From assembly GCA_018136815.1 (NCBI GenBank), contig CM030941.1, positions 796,939-860,938 of the forward strand: DNA of 64,000 nt, in the 5' to 3' direction. This document shows, one piece after another, positions 1 to 11,661 of this stretch (positions within the stretch are counted from its first letter, which is position 1; every line of letters starts with the position of its first letter). The stretch comes from Isochrysis galbana (lineage: Eukaryota; Haptophyta; Isochrysidales; Isochrysidaceae). Made by a program: the position numbers and the translations under genes. The notes beneath the pieces are model-generated. The model was given only the letters and a program-made list of their open reading frames with translations. It did not search any database and was not told the origin of the DNA.

Positions 1-540
1 TTTGCACCTTGGGCCTTGCTCAGGTCGTTTGCCTTCATTTGGTACCCCTCGTTTCCAAATACGCGTCAGAGCCAAAAAAAAACCTCTCAATAGTCTTACC
101 GCACTCGCGGCGAATGGAACCACTACCCACTACAAGTAGCACGTAGCATACTCTCTACACCCCCATTCCCCGGCCCTTCTCCCCCCGCCATCAGGCGGCT
201 CCCCCCGTACACTACTAGGGGGATTGGGGTGGAGGGCTTAGATATGGTCCGGTGGCCCGCGCCCCCCCCGGTGATCTTCCCCCCCCTTCCCCCCCTACCT
301 GCCCCGGCAACTCCCTCCCCCCTCCGAACGACCTCCTCCCGCCCCACGAAGGGCAATGGCGTCGGTGAGGGACCCCCCTCCCTTCCCCCGCGCGTGGCGG
401 ACGTTGGCGTAGTTGTCGGCGCCACACACGGCCGTTTGCGATTCGATGCGCGCGGGCGGCGGCGGCGATTGGCGTGGCTGCTAGGTTGGCATTTTTAGAT
501 GTGTTTTCGTGCGATGCATCCACGCTAGTTACATCGACCA
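1..540 (+). repeat. Dispersed repeat copies (families H and R1)
   Basis: Bases 1-50 resemble 55730-55770 and the reverse complement of about 13940-13990 (family H). From the A-run near 73 to about 285 the sequence matches 28088-28290 and the reverse complement of 14280-14478 (family R1): it opens with an A-run, then a CTTACCGCACTCGCGG block, and runs into C-rich sequence ending in ggtgatc. Bases 290-405 match 48170-48285 closely. No credible gene is seen. Similarity was judged by eye. Confidence 0.75.
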
Positions 541-815
541 AATTACGCGAGGAGAGCGCCCGTTAGCGGTGGGAAGTTGGGTACTCGAGCGCATCTCAGT
601 ACGTTAATGTCGACGCGGTTTCAGCTCCAGCAGACCTATATTCGACAAGGTACGCGGGGGTAGAGAGGGCAATTGGCTCGGCTACTAGGGCAGCATAACC
701 CGATTCAACGTTTTGTGCTGCCACTAGTAGAAGTGGATGAACAAACTAGTGCACACCGCCCGCCTGGTAGCGGTGCCAAGTTAGCTGCTCTAGCCCTCGG
801 TGACTAACGGTTCAC

Positions 816-1110
816 GTGAGCGTCTTGAGCTTTGTGATACTTTCGTACACATTCAAGTCTAAAGATATGAGTATGACTTATGATCCAGTGTTCATAGACC
901 CAGGCCTCGTGAACCCAGTGAGCTGGCGACACAAGTTTCCTCGCTATTCGATGTTTGTGCCTCGCATGAAGGGCCTCACAAAAAATATTCCGGAGGGGGT
1001 CTGGCTGTATTTCGCGCACCGCCTTCGATGGCCTGAAATTCGGTATTTTTCGAAAATTTCGCCGGAGAACCCCCACTATTTTTTTGCTGATCCATCCTAC
1101 CGGTAGCCAT
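816..1110 (+). repeat. Dispersed repeat family E, copy 1
   Basis: This block starts gtgatactttcgtacac and contains a stretch around cctgaaattcggtatttttc. It aligns end to end with 58029-58330, and its first 45 bases recur inverted at about 42800-42845. The open frames here are not supported by codon pattern or by the second copy, so I treat it as a non-coding repeat. Bases 1110-1630 show nothing I recognise. Confidence 0.7.
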
Positions 1111-1633
1111 AGGGAGCTTATTTAGCCCTTCATTCACCCATTGTAGCTGGTGCCCTCCGCACCCCCATAGTGAGTGACCGGGCTACCTATTAATCGCGAG
1201 CCCTAGCCTTGCTGCTCACCGGCCACGGCAGTGGTCCGGCAGTGGTCCACAAGATAATGTGCCACCATGGCCTCGCGACTCCCTCTCCCTCCCGGTCCAC
1301 CAGAGCCCCTACTCCTCTCGCCTCGCGCTATTGTCAGACTTTTGTACAGCCGTTTTGGGCCCGCTCTACCTGTTGCGACGGTCGTGTGAGAACGACGCGT
1401 GCGCGACGGAGCAACGCTGGCAGGGCAGTGTGCCTGCGGTTCTGTCTCACCTGTGGGAGCCCTGCGGCAGCCCGCATAGTGGCTAGGCCAGATGGGTCGG
1501 ATGCAGCCCGATGAAAGCGGGAGTCCTGCCGGCACTTTCCAAAAATAGAACGTCAAACTTTTGGCAACGAGGGGTACTCGTACAATCCCTGACTCAGGGC
1601 CCCAAAGTTAAAATAAAGGGGCCAAAATACCAA

Positions 1634-1717
1634 GGGGGAGAACTGTTGTGCTAGGAATTGGCTAGGTACGGAGTAGGGGGAGAACTGTTGTGCTAGGAAT
1701 TGGCTAGGTACGGAGTA
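1634..1717 (+). repeat. Perfect 42-bp tandem duplication
   Basis: Two identical 42-bp units (1634-1675 and 1676-1717) begin gggggagaactg and end ggagta. The lack of any mismatch suggests a recent duplication or an assembly artefact. Confidence 0.9.
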
Positions 1718-1734
1718 GAGTACTCTACTCTTCT

Positions 1735-2155
1735 ACCATCTCTCTCTCTCTCATGCTTCCCCCTCGCTCCCCCCTCCCCCCCCCCTCAGCCCCGCGCACC
1801 CGCTTCCACCCGCGGCCACTCCTTCCCCTCTTCTTCTTCCCCTATTTCTCTTCCTCCTCGTTTCCCTCTCTCTCTCCTCTTTCTGTGCTTCCTCTTCCTC
1901 CCCTCCTCTCCTACTATTGCATCTCCTATCTTCTTCCTCCGGATTTATCTTCTCTCTCTTCCCTGGCCCCTCTCTCTGTTCTCCTCTCTCTCTTCTCTTC
2001 ACTCCTTCTCCTCTGCTCTCTTCCCCTCACACCCCTCTCTTTTCCCGAAACTTTCGTGATCTCTCCGCTTGCGGTTCCTCTTCTTCTCCACTCTCTCCTC
2101 CTCCTCACTCCTCTCTTCCTCCCCCTCCTCTCTTCATTTCTCACCTGTTTACAAG
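1735..2155 (+). repeat. Polypyrimidine tract upstream of sterol desaturase
   Basis: About 420 bases are almost pure C/T on the plus strand and end 137 bases before the desaturase start codon. Similar purine/pyrimidine tracts precede the coiled-coil gene (9483-9616) and ISWI (15168-15560). It could be promoter-associated, but I see only composition and position. Confidence 0.6.
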
Positions 2156-2291
2156 ACATCACCCAAGCAAATGAATAAATGAATGAATACATGAGAGAAG
2201 GAGGTTTCAAGCCATTCCCCCCCCGCCCCCCCCCTCCCCCTTCTGTGAGCGGAGAGAGAGAGGAGAGAAGGATCTTCTTCCTCGCACTGGC

Positions 2292-3718
2292 ATGACGCCC
2301 CACCACCGCTCCCTCTCGCATCTGCTGCTCGGCCCGGTGCTCGAGCGCGTGGTGGGGAGCGAGGCCGAGCTCTTTTGGACCGGCCACGCCGGCACCCTCG
2401 CCTCCGACCTGCTCGGCCTCATCACCACCTGGGCCATCTTCTACCTGCTGCTGATCATCTTCTACTCTCTTTTCTGTCCTCTTGTGAGTGCCTACTGCAG
2501 CTGGAAGTACCCCAAGGCCCCTACGAGCGTGGTGCCGAGGCGGCTGATCGACAACATGATCCAGGTCTCCTACCGCGCATTCCCACTCTACGTCACGGTG
2601 AGCCACGGCCTGCCAGTAGCTAAGGGTGCCTTGCGTGATACACGTCAACGCACTGTGCACACCGGCTTGAGTGCTCACATCGTCACAGCTTGCCGGCAAA
2701 GCCGGTACGATGTCGCTTGGCGTGCACATTCCGCGCCCCAAGCAGTCAGCATAGCTTGCCGCCCTGCCGCCCTCAGGTCCCGATGATTGGTGACTTTTTC
2801 CGTGTGAAGGGTTGGAGCCAAGTATGTGACAGTGTCGATGAGTGCGGCGGCTGGGCGCCAGCGATCGCGGGGTGCGTCGTCTATTTCTTTGCGGTCGAGT
2901 TTCTCATTTTCATCGATCACTACTACTTATTGCACAAGATGGACGCTGGCAAGCGCATCATGAAGCACGCCTTCCATCATGTGTACAAGTGCGCATCACC
3001 ACTCGATCCCAAACGCTTGGCAGTGTGTCAATGCACCACCTCTTGGAATAACAGGCTGCTATGCTCCTCCAGCCATTGCATCATTTCCGCAATATGATTG
3101 ATTCGGGCCTAGGCCATAGCCCATTCGCATGCCTCGCCCTGCCCGATGGGAGGCGTGACCTTTCCAAAAATGTGTGTGTGCAGGTATGCTGATCAATTGA
3201 ACGCCTACTCGGGATACTCCTTTGCGCCGCAAGATGGCTGGTCGCAGGGACTGCCGCTTGCTCTGTGCACACTCTTCATCCCTGTACCCACTGCGTTTGT
3301 GATTGCTATGGAAGTGCTGACCGGCTTTTGGACGCTGTACATCCATACCGACGTCGCACCGCTGCCTTGGCCTTTCATGGGCTGCGACTACCACTACATT
3401 CACCACAAATACAATTGGTACAACTTCGGATTCATGACTCAGCTTTTCGACACCCTCTTTGGTACAATCAAGCATCCAAAAGCAGATGCACTCGACCTCT
3501 CCCATGGAGTGCTCCCTATGCCGATCAAGGAGTTGGAGAAATCCGCCGTTCTCACCGAACAACTACTGCGTGCTCGTGGTCTCACAGATTGTGCAGACGC
3601 CCTTAAGTCGGACTTGGCCAGGGGTGGTGAGTCGGGCGAGGCCGAGACGACGGCAGCAAAGACCCCAACGGCTTCTATGCGCCAACGAGCGGTATCGGGT
3701 AGCGATGCCAAGTCATGA
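2292..3718 (+). CDS. Sterol C5(6)-desaturase, fatty-acid hydroxylase superfamily
   Basis: Predicted 350-residue membrane di-iron enzyme of the endoplasmic reticulum. By family it introduces the C5(6) double bond into delta-7 sterols. Three exons with GT-AG introns: 2292-2597, 2777-2988, 3184-3718; the junctions restore the family's HHVYKYADQLNAYSG-like stretch. Histidine clusters are visible: HX4H at residues 150/155, HX2HH at 166/169/170, a lone H227, and HX2HH at 243/246/247 in CDYHYIHHKYNWYN. Several hydrophobic segments are present (about 40-62, 130-148, 195-222). The end GTIKHPKAD resembles plant STE1/DWF7 enzymes more than fungal ERG3. The last 60 residues are a low-complexity tail. The start codon follows a long CT tract and is the first in-frame Met before the hydrophobic region. 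Confidence 0.88.
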
Positions 3719-3929
3719 GTTTTTGTGGCTTGGTGCAAGAGGAGTAATCGTGTTGAATCCCTCGGGCATTTGCAACTAGAACGAGGGACTAGTGGTTGGA
3801 ATAGGGTTCTTGCATTTCGTGCTACTACCGTGGATGTGATCGCACCATAGCTGTCGTGCGCGTTCGAGTCCTTGTGTACCATCGTCACAGTCCTACGTGA
3901 TGAGTATTAATTTTTGTGGCTTTGCTATT

Positions 3930-4160
3930 CCAGATCTAGATGCCAGATGTCGTTCGCTATCTGTTGTTTGCGCCAGCGCCAATCCCCAATCCCAATCCGA
4001 GGCAAAAAACACATGCAACATAGATAGCAGATAGCGTACGCCCCAACTATCGTTGAAACGATACGGTCATGGAGCGCGCGCCGACTCCCACTTGGACGAA
4101 ACTCACTCTCACAACGAGGCAATGGTGTATAGGTATAGCATCGGATTCGCCTAGAGAACA
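3930..4160 (+). repeat. Hairpin-ATGGAGCGCGC module, copy 1
   Basis: A perfect stem-loop at 4048-4063 (7-bp stem TATCGTT/AACGATA, 2-nt loop) is followed 5 nt later by ATGGAGCGCGCGCCG (ATG at 4069). The reading frame from this ATG closes after about 30 codons. The same arrangement occurs at 11662, 23635 (minus), 37808 and 61031 with other stem sequences. It lies in the space between the convergent desaturase and ARM/IQ genes, so it is an insertion and not their promoter. Confidence 0.7.
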
Positions 4161-4745
4161 AGTCGATTTTGAATACGAAACCCCCACTGAATTCGAGCGT
4201 CCACGCGAGTCACGAGTTGATCAGGCTCACAACTAGCAGGGACACACTGCTAGTTACCCTCCTGTCATTCCCCCCCGAAGACTGTGCATTCTCAATCAAT
4301 GCGAGTTGCGGGTTCAACCAATGGTTCCAAGACCATCTCCCTTTGTTTGGAGGACGTTACTGACTACTGAAGCTGACCGCCGCTGAGGGCCGAACAACAA
4401 GTGTGCCAGAATGGATGGATAGATGGCACCAAGGTGCACCTTCTGGTGGCTCGTGGCCCGAACCTTGGTGCCGCTGTCGATGGCTAATGGCTTGGGAGCG
4501 GGGCGGGAGGGAGCCTCGCCCCCCCCCCCCCCCCCGCCCCTCCACTAACAACACACATGAAGTCAAAGCCGAAGGCGTGCCCACTCTGCGCGCAGTGCTC
4601 CTCGCTCCCTGCGATGAGAAGAAATGAAGGCAAGCTGCCTACTCTCAGGTGCGAGAGAATAGAGAATAGAGCAAGTTGCGTCCCAATTCCGAGGCCTCAC
4701 AACGGTTTGACATCGGTTTCTGCGCATGCTACATATATGCACCCG

Positions 4746-7700
4746 TCATCGCACCGGCCGAAAGGCGGACGTTCTTTTGGACTGCACCTCGGCTATTTTG
4801 TCGGGATCCGGAATGGAAAAGAACCTAGCTAACGGGTCGATGCGCGGATCGAGCCGTCCTGGCGGCTTAGGCCGAGAGGCCCACGCATCGATTTTGGCCT
4901 TGTGAAGTTTATACTCTGCTGGCGTCATGCCCTTTGGCGCGGTAGACCCTCCCACTTTAAACTCAGCCGATGCCGAATATGTTGCCCTGATGTGGGTGTC
5001 AAGGCGCTGTTTGAGCGGTGGTCCAGCTCCCCTAAGAAACTGAGCGTCGAGGCCAACGTCATGGCCTCGTGCTTGCGAGCGGAGTTTGGCTAGGTTGATC
5101 TCGGCACGTTCACGCTCGACGATGCCGATTGGTGGTGTATTGCGCATGGGTTGACGGAGTTCCTCTACTTCAGGCGCCCGCGGAGCCGCTGTGCGCAATG
5201 GGAACGGGTTCTTGGCCTCCATGAGAAGCTTGACAGCTGTCGGTTTCAAGGCGAGCAAGCGGCGTTGTAGGTCGGGTATCGCGATCTCTCCCTTGGCGAG
5301 GTAGTCGAGCCCAACGAAAACTTCGTCGATGACGGCATGTGCCGTGGCGAGTTTTGGCAGACCCCAATGGATCAGTAGGTCTGGCATGGCCTTGTTAAAC
5401 TCGGCACGGCTCACATGACCGTTCCCATCCTCATCCCACTGGGTGAAAAGACCGCACACGCGGGCTGCATGCTGTTGGAGTGCAAAACGCAACAAGTCGG
5501 GTGGCGAAAGGTTGGGAGAAGGAGGACTGGGCTGAGCTCGTCTTGCGGCATGCGTGGGCGAGACCTTGCGAGACGAACAGCCCGACTTCGGTTGAAGAGA
5601 ACCGTTCAACAATGGGAGGGACGACGACGCTGAAAGGCCGTGTTGTGAGAGCTTTTTCGAATTTCCAGGCGCTGCAAGGGATTTCGCCGATGAAAGCTGA
5701 ACGGGAGGCAACACGGAGATGCTAGATGACCTCGCCATGGAAAGCGTCGAAGGAGGAAGTGGAATGGACTCCGTCCGTCTGCCCGCTGCCGCGTTCTGGC
5801 GATGCACGTCTGCCCAGCTTGCCGACATCACGTCCAACTGCGAACGGACACGACGCACTCGCCGGCGTCCTCGCCACCCTCGATATGCAGCGGCAATATT
5901 TGTAGCGGCCTTTTCTCGAGTAACCCTCTTCAGATCTTGCTCCAACAGCTTTCGTCGGGCAACGGCTGCCCTCCGTGCGGCGCGCCCTCGTGCAATGCGC
6001 TGGATTGCAATGATCTCTGCGCCTCGCTTCCGTTCAATGTAACGCATGCGTATCCGTGTGATCGCTCTCTGTGAGTGCTCGCCATGTCGATCAGGCCCAG
6101 ACTCGCCCATGTTTGGGACATCAGCTAAGGTGCGTGACGAGCGCAAGCGCACGCTTCTGCCTCGACTCCGCGCTTGAATCCTGGCGGCGGCATGCTGTCG
6201 CCTCTGATGCACCGAATTCAGCGGTTCATGCGCTACGCGAGCACGCAAGCGGCCACAATGTCCGCGGTAAACTCTCTGGATTGCTATCGCCGATGTGCTT
6301 TTTTGAGCAGCGTGCCGCCGTAACAGCTCGCGTTGATGGTATCCGCGTATCCCGGCTTGCAGTCGCAAGATCGCGTTGCCCCCGTCAGCTCCAGACGCCG
6401 AGTCTACTGGCAGTGCGACACTGACCCCTGTGAGGAAGAAGCTCGTGGTCGCCTCAGAGTCGCCGACACTTGCCCGAAGCCTCCGGATCACTTCTCTCAT
6501 CAAGGCGCTGGAATCAGCTTTTCCGGGCCCTTCTTCAGTTTGTTTCTCAAGCACTTCCCTTACTTGTTGTAAGGCTGCACCTGTTTCATCCCTGACGAGT
6601 AGAGTCCCAACCTCACTTGCTTCGGCATGGCCTATACTCTGTGCAATCGTAGCGACGGTTGACGCCACCGATTCTGCTTGTGAAGCCCTCACCCTTGCAA
6701 CTTGCGCACTCAAGAATACAGACTCGGCCTCCTCGGCTGCAAGAACAGCCATATTGAGGAGGCCAAAGCTGTCGGAATTCTGCGTACCCCTCTCGCTGCC
6801 CATTTCTCGTGAGGCAGATGAGGCACTATTGTTTTGCAAGGAACGGTTGTCAACCTCGAGATACAAATTTGACTTTGCATGGCCAGTTGGCTTCGTGGTC
6901 TCCACTGACTCCCGCTCAGCAGCAAGTTGATGCGATTGCTGCAGACTCGAGCTCGTCCCTCCGGCAATCTTCATTCCAGCAGCCTCGACGCTTTCGAGTG
7001 TAGCTTCTTCCGTCTCTTTCGCTTCAATCTCTTCCGCCTCTTCCATTAGGCGCAAAAACTCCGCCTCTTCAGCTATGTGGTTGCGCACCCTTCGCCCACG
7101 CTGGCGGGCCTGCAATATTGTTGCAGCTGTGGCTTGATTAATAGGAGGTATCAATGAAGAGGCACTAAGAGCAAGCACGGGCCGTTGCAATTTTTCGCTC
7201 ACGCTCGGCTTGAGCACAGCGGCACCCACGTTCTGCCGTGGCGCCTCCATGGATGGCGACGCTGATGGGCTTTCCTTCGTTATCGCGCCTCCTATTGCAG
7301 AAGCGGTACGCGCCTCTGCCAACGTCATTGGTTCACTATCCCGGCATGCAGGGTCCTCCACACATTCAGGTCCTGCGCCTTCCACAGCGCCTCTAGCAGC
7401 AGCCGCCGCCACCCTGCGCCTACGAAGCTTGACACAATGGTACTGCAGCATGGCCTTGATGAATAGCCCAGCGCACAGACATTGTTGCTGACGAGCATCT
7501 GTGATTGCAGCCATAGCTGCGAGAGCAACCCGGTTCGCAGTGCTGTCGTCCTTCATTGTTCCGGCAGCCCTGGCTAGTTTTTCGAGCGAGTCGATCGAGG
7601 GCATGTATTCGAGATCCGGAGGTTGCTGGTGGGCAGCATCATCCTCGCTCAATTGTTGCATGACCATCGCATGTATGTTGGCGAGGGAGCCTTTTGCAAA

Positions 7701-8333
7701 TTGAGCGATGTGCTCGTTCTCCGACAGCGCGAGATGCTGCATTTGAGCAATGATATCCAACTGCTGCATGAATTCCAAGTAGCTTCGGTCCCGACAAGTG
7801 TTTTGGATGGCTCCGAGTGCGTATGTGAGTATTGTGGGGTCTGCCGAGAAAAGGTGAGGGAGCAACATCTCAAAGCCGTGCTGCTCCTTTACCATTGCTC
7901 TGGTCTCACCAGCTCTCGGGTCTACTGCCTCGGAGCACATGTTCCCCAAGACAAGGAGTGCCATAGCATGCAATTCATGCCGCGATTGATTGCCAATCAC
8001 ATTCATCAGATAGTGGACCACCCCAGCACCGCGCAAAGATTCGCAGAGTGCAACAGCAGCATCGTCAAAGGCCTCATCAAGCAAGGCAGATAGGGCATGC
8101 AGGCGCTCTAATGAAGCAGGTACATCGTTGCTGGTGATAAGGGCCTCGGCGAGCCGCGTGATCGACATATCGGGCAAGAGATCTCGAATACACTGTCCTG
8201 CACCGGGTGCTGCCACTCGGTCTTGCCTTTCCCCGGGAGAATGCTCGGCCACTCCTTCTGCCGAGGTGCCCAGCGAGAGGAAGGGCGAGTGCGCGGAAGC
8301 GAGGGCCGAGCGAGAGATCGAGATACCCAACAC
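4746..8333 (-). CDS. ARM-repeat / IQ-motif / EF-hand protein
   Basis: An uninterrupted 1195-codon frame. Residues about 56-235 form helical armadillo-like repeats. There is a single IQ-like site near 400 (ILQARQRGRRVRNH) followed by an acidic coiled coil. Residues about 653-830 hold four to five IQ motifs (AIQRVYRGHCGRLR, AIQRIARGRAARRA and others), predicted calmodulin-binding sites. Residues 967-978 form a canonical EF-hand loop (DEDGNGHVSRAE), with a degenerate second hand after it. The basic C-terminus ends SKRTSAFRPVR. Proteins of this build are often cytoskeletal or ciliary, which is inference. The start could be the Met at residue 56, since the first 55 residues are low complexity; a 5' exon cannot be excluded. 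Confidence 0.75.
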   Translation of the reverse strand: MLGISISRSALASAHSPFLSLGTSAEGVAEHSPGERQDRVAAPGAGQCIRDLLPDMSITRLAEALITSNDVPASLERLHALSALLDEAFDDAAVALCESLRGAGVVHYLMNVIGNQSRHELHAMALLVLGNMCSEAVDPRAGETRAMVKEQHGFEMLLPHLFSADPTILTYALGAIQNTCRDRSYLEFMQQLDIIAQMQHLALSENEHIAQFAKGSLANIHAMVMQQLSEDDAAHQQPPDLEYMPSIDSLEKLARAAGTMKDDSTANRVALAAMAAITDARQQQCLCAGLFIKAMLQYHCVKLRRRRVAAAAARGAVEGAGPECVEDPACRDSEPMTLAEARTASAIGGAITKESPSASPSMEAPRQNVGAAVLKPSVSEKLQRPVLALSASSLIPPINQATAATILQARQRGRRVRNHIAEEAEFLRLMEEAEEIEAKETEEATLESVEAAGMKIAGGTSSSLQQSHQLAAERESVETTKPTGHAKSNLYLEVDNRSLQNNSASSASREMGSERGTQNSDSFGLLNMAVLAAEEAESVFLSAQVARVRASQAESVASTVATIAQSIGHAEASEVGTLLVRDETGAALQQVREVLEKQTEEGPGKADSSALMREVIRRLRASVGDSEATTSFFLTGVSVALPVDSASGADGGNAILRLQAGIRGYHQRELLRRHAAQKSTSAIAIQRVYRGHCGRLRARVAHEPLNSVHQRRQHAAARIQARSRGRSVRLRSSRTLADVPNMGESGPDRHGEHSQRAITRIRMRYIERKRGAEIIAIQRIARGRAARRAAVARRKLLEQDLKRVTREKAATNIAAAYRGWRGRRRVRRVRSQLDVMSASWADVHRQNAAAGRRTESIPLPPSTLSMARSSSISVLPPVQLSSAKSLAAPGNSKKLSQHGLSASSSLPLLNGSLQPKSGCSSRKVSPTHAARRAQPSPPSPNLSPPDLLRFALQQHAARVCGLFTQWDEDGNGHVSRAEFNKAMPDLLIHWGLPKLATAHAVIDEVFVGLDYLAKGEIAIPDLQRRLLALKPTAVKLLMEAKNPFPLRTAAPRAPEVEELRQPMRNTPPIGIVERERAEINLAKLRSQARGHDVGLDAQFLRGAGPPLKQRLDTHIRATYSASAEFKVGGSTAPKGMTPAEYKLHKAKIDAWASRPKPPGRLDPRIDPLARFFSIPDPDKIAEVQSKRTSAFRPVR

Positions 8334-8464
8334 CTCGGTAGCCGCAGCCGGCTCAGCCCTCCGGTACCAAGCGAGAGAGGGAGAGGGGTAGGGGCGGCGG
8401 TGGTCAGAGCGGCCTCGACGCGCAGAGAGCGATGAAACGACAGCGAGGCCCTAAGGGAGACCAC

Positions 8465-9524
8465 CCGAGTTTACCTTATTACTCTTGCTGCTGCTGCTCT
8501 CACGCTGAGTTGGATATTTTTGAGGTGAAAGTTTCTAGCACCTTGCTCGATACTACATATCACACAGTATTATTTTGCCCTGGTTCGCTGTTTACTGGTA
8601 CTGGTATTCGTACATCAGCTCCTATATCAGCACATCAGCTCCGAAGGAGTCGATGCTGGTACATCTGTATTGATATTATTAGTGGTGATCATGGGCAGGA
8701 GGCAGGAGGAGGCGGCTCTAACGCTCAACGCTCAATTATATCTCTAATTTTTCGAGGGGCGAGGGAGGGGTGCGAGGGGTGCGAGTGCGAGGGGAAGGAG
8801 AATAAGGTTTGAGGTCGCCCCCCCCCCCCCCCCCCCGCGCGCGCGAGGAGATCCGCACCGACGGCGACCGCCTCCGGCGGCCCGCTCGCCCGCTCCACTC
8901 TCTGCCGGCCCCTCTCCCACCTCCCACTCGAAAAGCAGCTACCAAGAACCAAAAACCAGGCATACACAAGACACAAGACACAGACCACAGACCATCTCGG
9001 AGACGCCCCACTAATGTCTCCGAAAATCAAGATGCAGCGTCGAAAAGCCAAGTTTGCTTTGTCAAAAAATTAGCGAGTTGAGAGAACAGCGAGGCGTCGT
9101 GGCGTCGTGTTTCGGAATCCGGAAAGGTGGCTGCAGAGTAAAAGTCAATGGTAAGATCAACACAGCTCTACAAAACAAAGACTGCATCTTCTCTCTCAGG
9201 CGGCCCTTCACAGACAGTCCCACCACCCGTTTTGAAATCCGACGAGAGACACACGCGTTATATTTATCTGCCTGCACGCACAACAGCCCAGGAACGAGCA
9301 GGCAACTTCGCCCCCCCCCCCCCCCCCTCTTCCAGGATAAAACAGTGGAGGTTGAGAGAGAAGCGGGGGGGAGGGAGGAAGAAGGATGAGGGGGAGAGGA
9401 TAGAGGGAGTAGACACGAGAAGAGGAGAGAAGAGTCACAAACTACCTACATATACATTCAAAAAATACACTTACTCTACACGAGAGAGAAGGGGGGGGGG
9501 AGAGAGAGAGAGAAGAGAGGGAGA

Positions 9525-9568
<44 letters not shown>

Positions 9569-9575
9569 AGGGAGA

Positions 9576-9618
<43 letters not shown>

Positions 9619-9730
9619 TCTCAAGTGGACTTGGGCAGTGAGAGCTGAGAGCGCGCGAGCGGCGCGGAGAGGGCGAGACCCGCCGCACCCGGAGGGAGCT
9701 GTCTGTCACCGCGGACAGCTGTCCAGCGGC
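8465..9730. repeat. Low-complexity intergenic region with poly-C and GA tracts
   Basis: Divergent spacer between the ARM/IQ gene and the coiled-coil gene. It holds two poly-C runs (about 8818-8836 and 9310-9327) and a duplicated GA tract at 9483-9616 (two copies of a gggagagaggg-plus-(ga)n block). No protein with plausible composition is encoded; the SLSLSL and RERERE frames are artefacts of the dinucleotide tract. Confidence 0.7.
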
Positions 9731-10738
9731 ATGGACGAGGAAGCGGACAGCGCGGTGCAGGAGTTCCTAGGCATCCTCGAGCAGCACAAGAAGAATTGTG
9801 AGCGTGAGGGCAAATACATCGAGGCTGACAGTGAGTTTTCCTCCAGCCCTCGGGCTGCAGCGTCCTCTGTTGTCCTCTTCACATAGCGGTCCACTCTACT
9901 TGGCTGCTGCATCCTCGCAGACAAGCGCGCCCTTGGATCAAGTAGCGCTCATACCCCTGCTCTCGTATGTACTAGTTGCCAAGAGGCGTCTTGAGGAGCT
10001 CAAACAGCATCAGGAGAAGAGACGTCAAGAGAGTCTGCGATCGCGTCAGATTGCGCAGCGACTAGGAGTGGAAGAAGCTCATATGGTGGAGTTCCAGCAG
10101 TTCAATACTGCGTGGGACGAGAAGATGAAGGAGTACGAGGAACGCGCGACAGAGCTTCTGGAGGCGATGCGACAGCGCCACATGCTAGATTACAATGAGT
10201 TCCGCCGTAAGACCGAGTTAGAGCCGCAGCGCAAGCCTAAGTTTTCAAAGGAGCTCCTAGACCTACGCAAAATTGAAGTTACCCTGGCAAAGAGGGGAGA
10301 GTACGCAGATGCCCAGAAGGTCAAGGTTCAAGCCGATGAGATGGAGGCGCAGGTGCAGCAGCAAATGACCCTGCACGCCACACAAGCTTCAAGCAGTGCA
10401 AACTTGACCGTGCCACACCTCCACAGGAGTTGGACAAGATGCAAGCGCTCAACATCCAGCACTTGAGCAACCTGGAAGCCAAATTCCTGCATAAACAAGA
10501 CCAAGAGCTGAGCGCGTTGCGACAGCGGATACAGGCCGGATCTGAAGAGCAACGTAAGGCACGCCAGATGGACTTGGAAAGACTTCTCCAGCGCTATCAC
10601 AATGTTAAGGCTGAGCTCGAGTCTCAACAGGTGGCGGAGAGATTGCGCATGAAGAAGGGGATCTCTGGGCTCGAATCTTCGTACATGCATTCCCGTATGA
10701 ACGCGAGTAGATTGAGCTCGCGTGGGCCCCGTAGTTGA
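9731..10738 (+). CDS. Conserved coiled-coil protein
   Basis: Predicted 262 residues from three exons: 9731-9830, 9976-10352, 10427-10738, all GT-AG introns. The first junction completes an Ile codon to read DIAKRRLEELKQH. The second intron (74 nt) is needed to restore the frame and leads into ELDKMQALNIQHL. The product is almost entirely charged alpha-helix with heptads and conserved blocks such as RLGVEEAHMVEFQQFN, FSKELLDLRKIE and DLERLLQRYHNVKAELE. From memory the pattern fits a single-copy coiled-coil family found across flagellated protists; a cytoskeletal or axonemal role is likely but not shown. It starts MDEEADSAVQEFL just after a GA-rich leader. Confidence 0.72.
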
Positions 10739-11660
10739 TGTCTATCCAGAACGTTTGCATTCCAGCAATCGGGCTCAAGCCAAACAAGAGTGTTGCCACA
10801 ACTGGTTGAGAGGATGGGGCGATTCTCTCAGCGCAGGCAGGTTACCGTCATGCCCAAACATTGGCCCCTCGTTTCGTGGCATCTTATCTTGTTGTGAAAG
10901 AAGGCATCTGTCCCTTTTCTGCTCTACATCTGCGGTCAAATTGGGTTGAGCGACGATTGGAAGATGGAAAAGACCAATCAGCAAAATCCTTTGTTGTTAG
11001 CGTCAATCAACATCTTCAGCGTGATGCCTCTGTTGCGGATGGGTGGGGGGCGGGGGGCTCAAGTTTGCCCCCAAAGAGGCGCTCCTTCTTGTCCCCCCCT
11101 ACTCCTCCTTTCGTTTTCTCTTCCTCTGGTCTAGGTGTTATCTCCACGTTGCCGATGCTCCCGCCCGACCTCCTGGGCGCGGTCTCCTAGCTTGCGCTTT
11201 CCCTCCTCTCCGCCCCTTTCTTCCCGTGTGTTCCCCCCGCGCGGTCACGTGTCCCCTGCTCCTTCCCTGAGCCCAGAAAGTGGCTGCAATGGCATCGCTC
11301 TCCAGGACACAAGGAGGCTCTTCGCATGTTCAGGCGATGTTGAGGCCAATGCCTGATGCCTGCGGTGCCCGTCGGCCCCCGCCTTCCTCCGGTGGCCGCC
11401 TGTGTCTGTCACCCCTCGTGTGTGTACGTGTGTACTAGGGTCAAACCCTCGCCCCTCGGCGCCCCTTCTTATTTGTCTTTTTCTCACAAGCTCTTCCCTG
11501 CTGCATATAAAAAAATCTGAAGATTCCGGCTACTACCGCTAGCTATAAAGGTCCACGCACTCGCACGCTCAGCCGGTACCGACTCACGCCATCACCTATA
11601 CCCCAAAGCACTCACTCCCTATACACTACCCCCTTCATTCCTTTGTCTTTGGCATGGGGA
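10739..11660. other. Intergenic region, no gene seen
   Basis: A C/T-rich spacer with short open frames of poor composition on both strands. I found no homology, tRNA or clear repeat. The last 60 bases lead into the hairpin module at 11662. Confidence 0.5.
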
Positions 11661-11661
11661 A

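Noticed and set aside
816-1106. Overlapping ORFs in family E
   Set aside because: The second copy at 58029-58330 does not keep either frame.
1926-2741. 271-codon minus-strand ORF
   Set aside because: It spans the antisense of the desaturase exon and its polypyrimidine tract; no natural composition.
4048-4080. Helitron 3' hairpin
   Set aside because: Helitrons end CTRR after the hairpin and make no target duplication; here the hairpin is the exact end of an insertion with a 19-bp duplication and no CTRR.
9442-9709. SLSLSL and RERERE open frames
   Set aside because: They are six-frame artefacts of (GA)n/(CT)n tracts; the same holds at 15085-15664, 20009-20230, 58919-59747 and 63165-63845.
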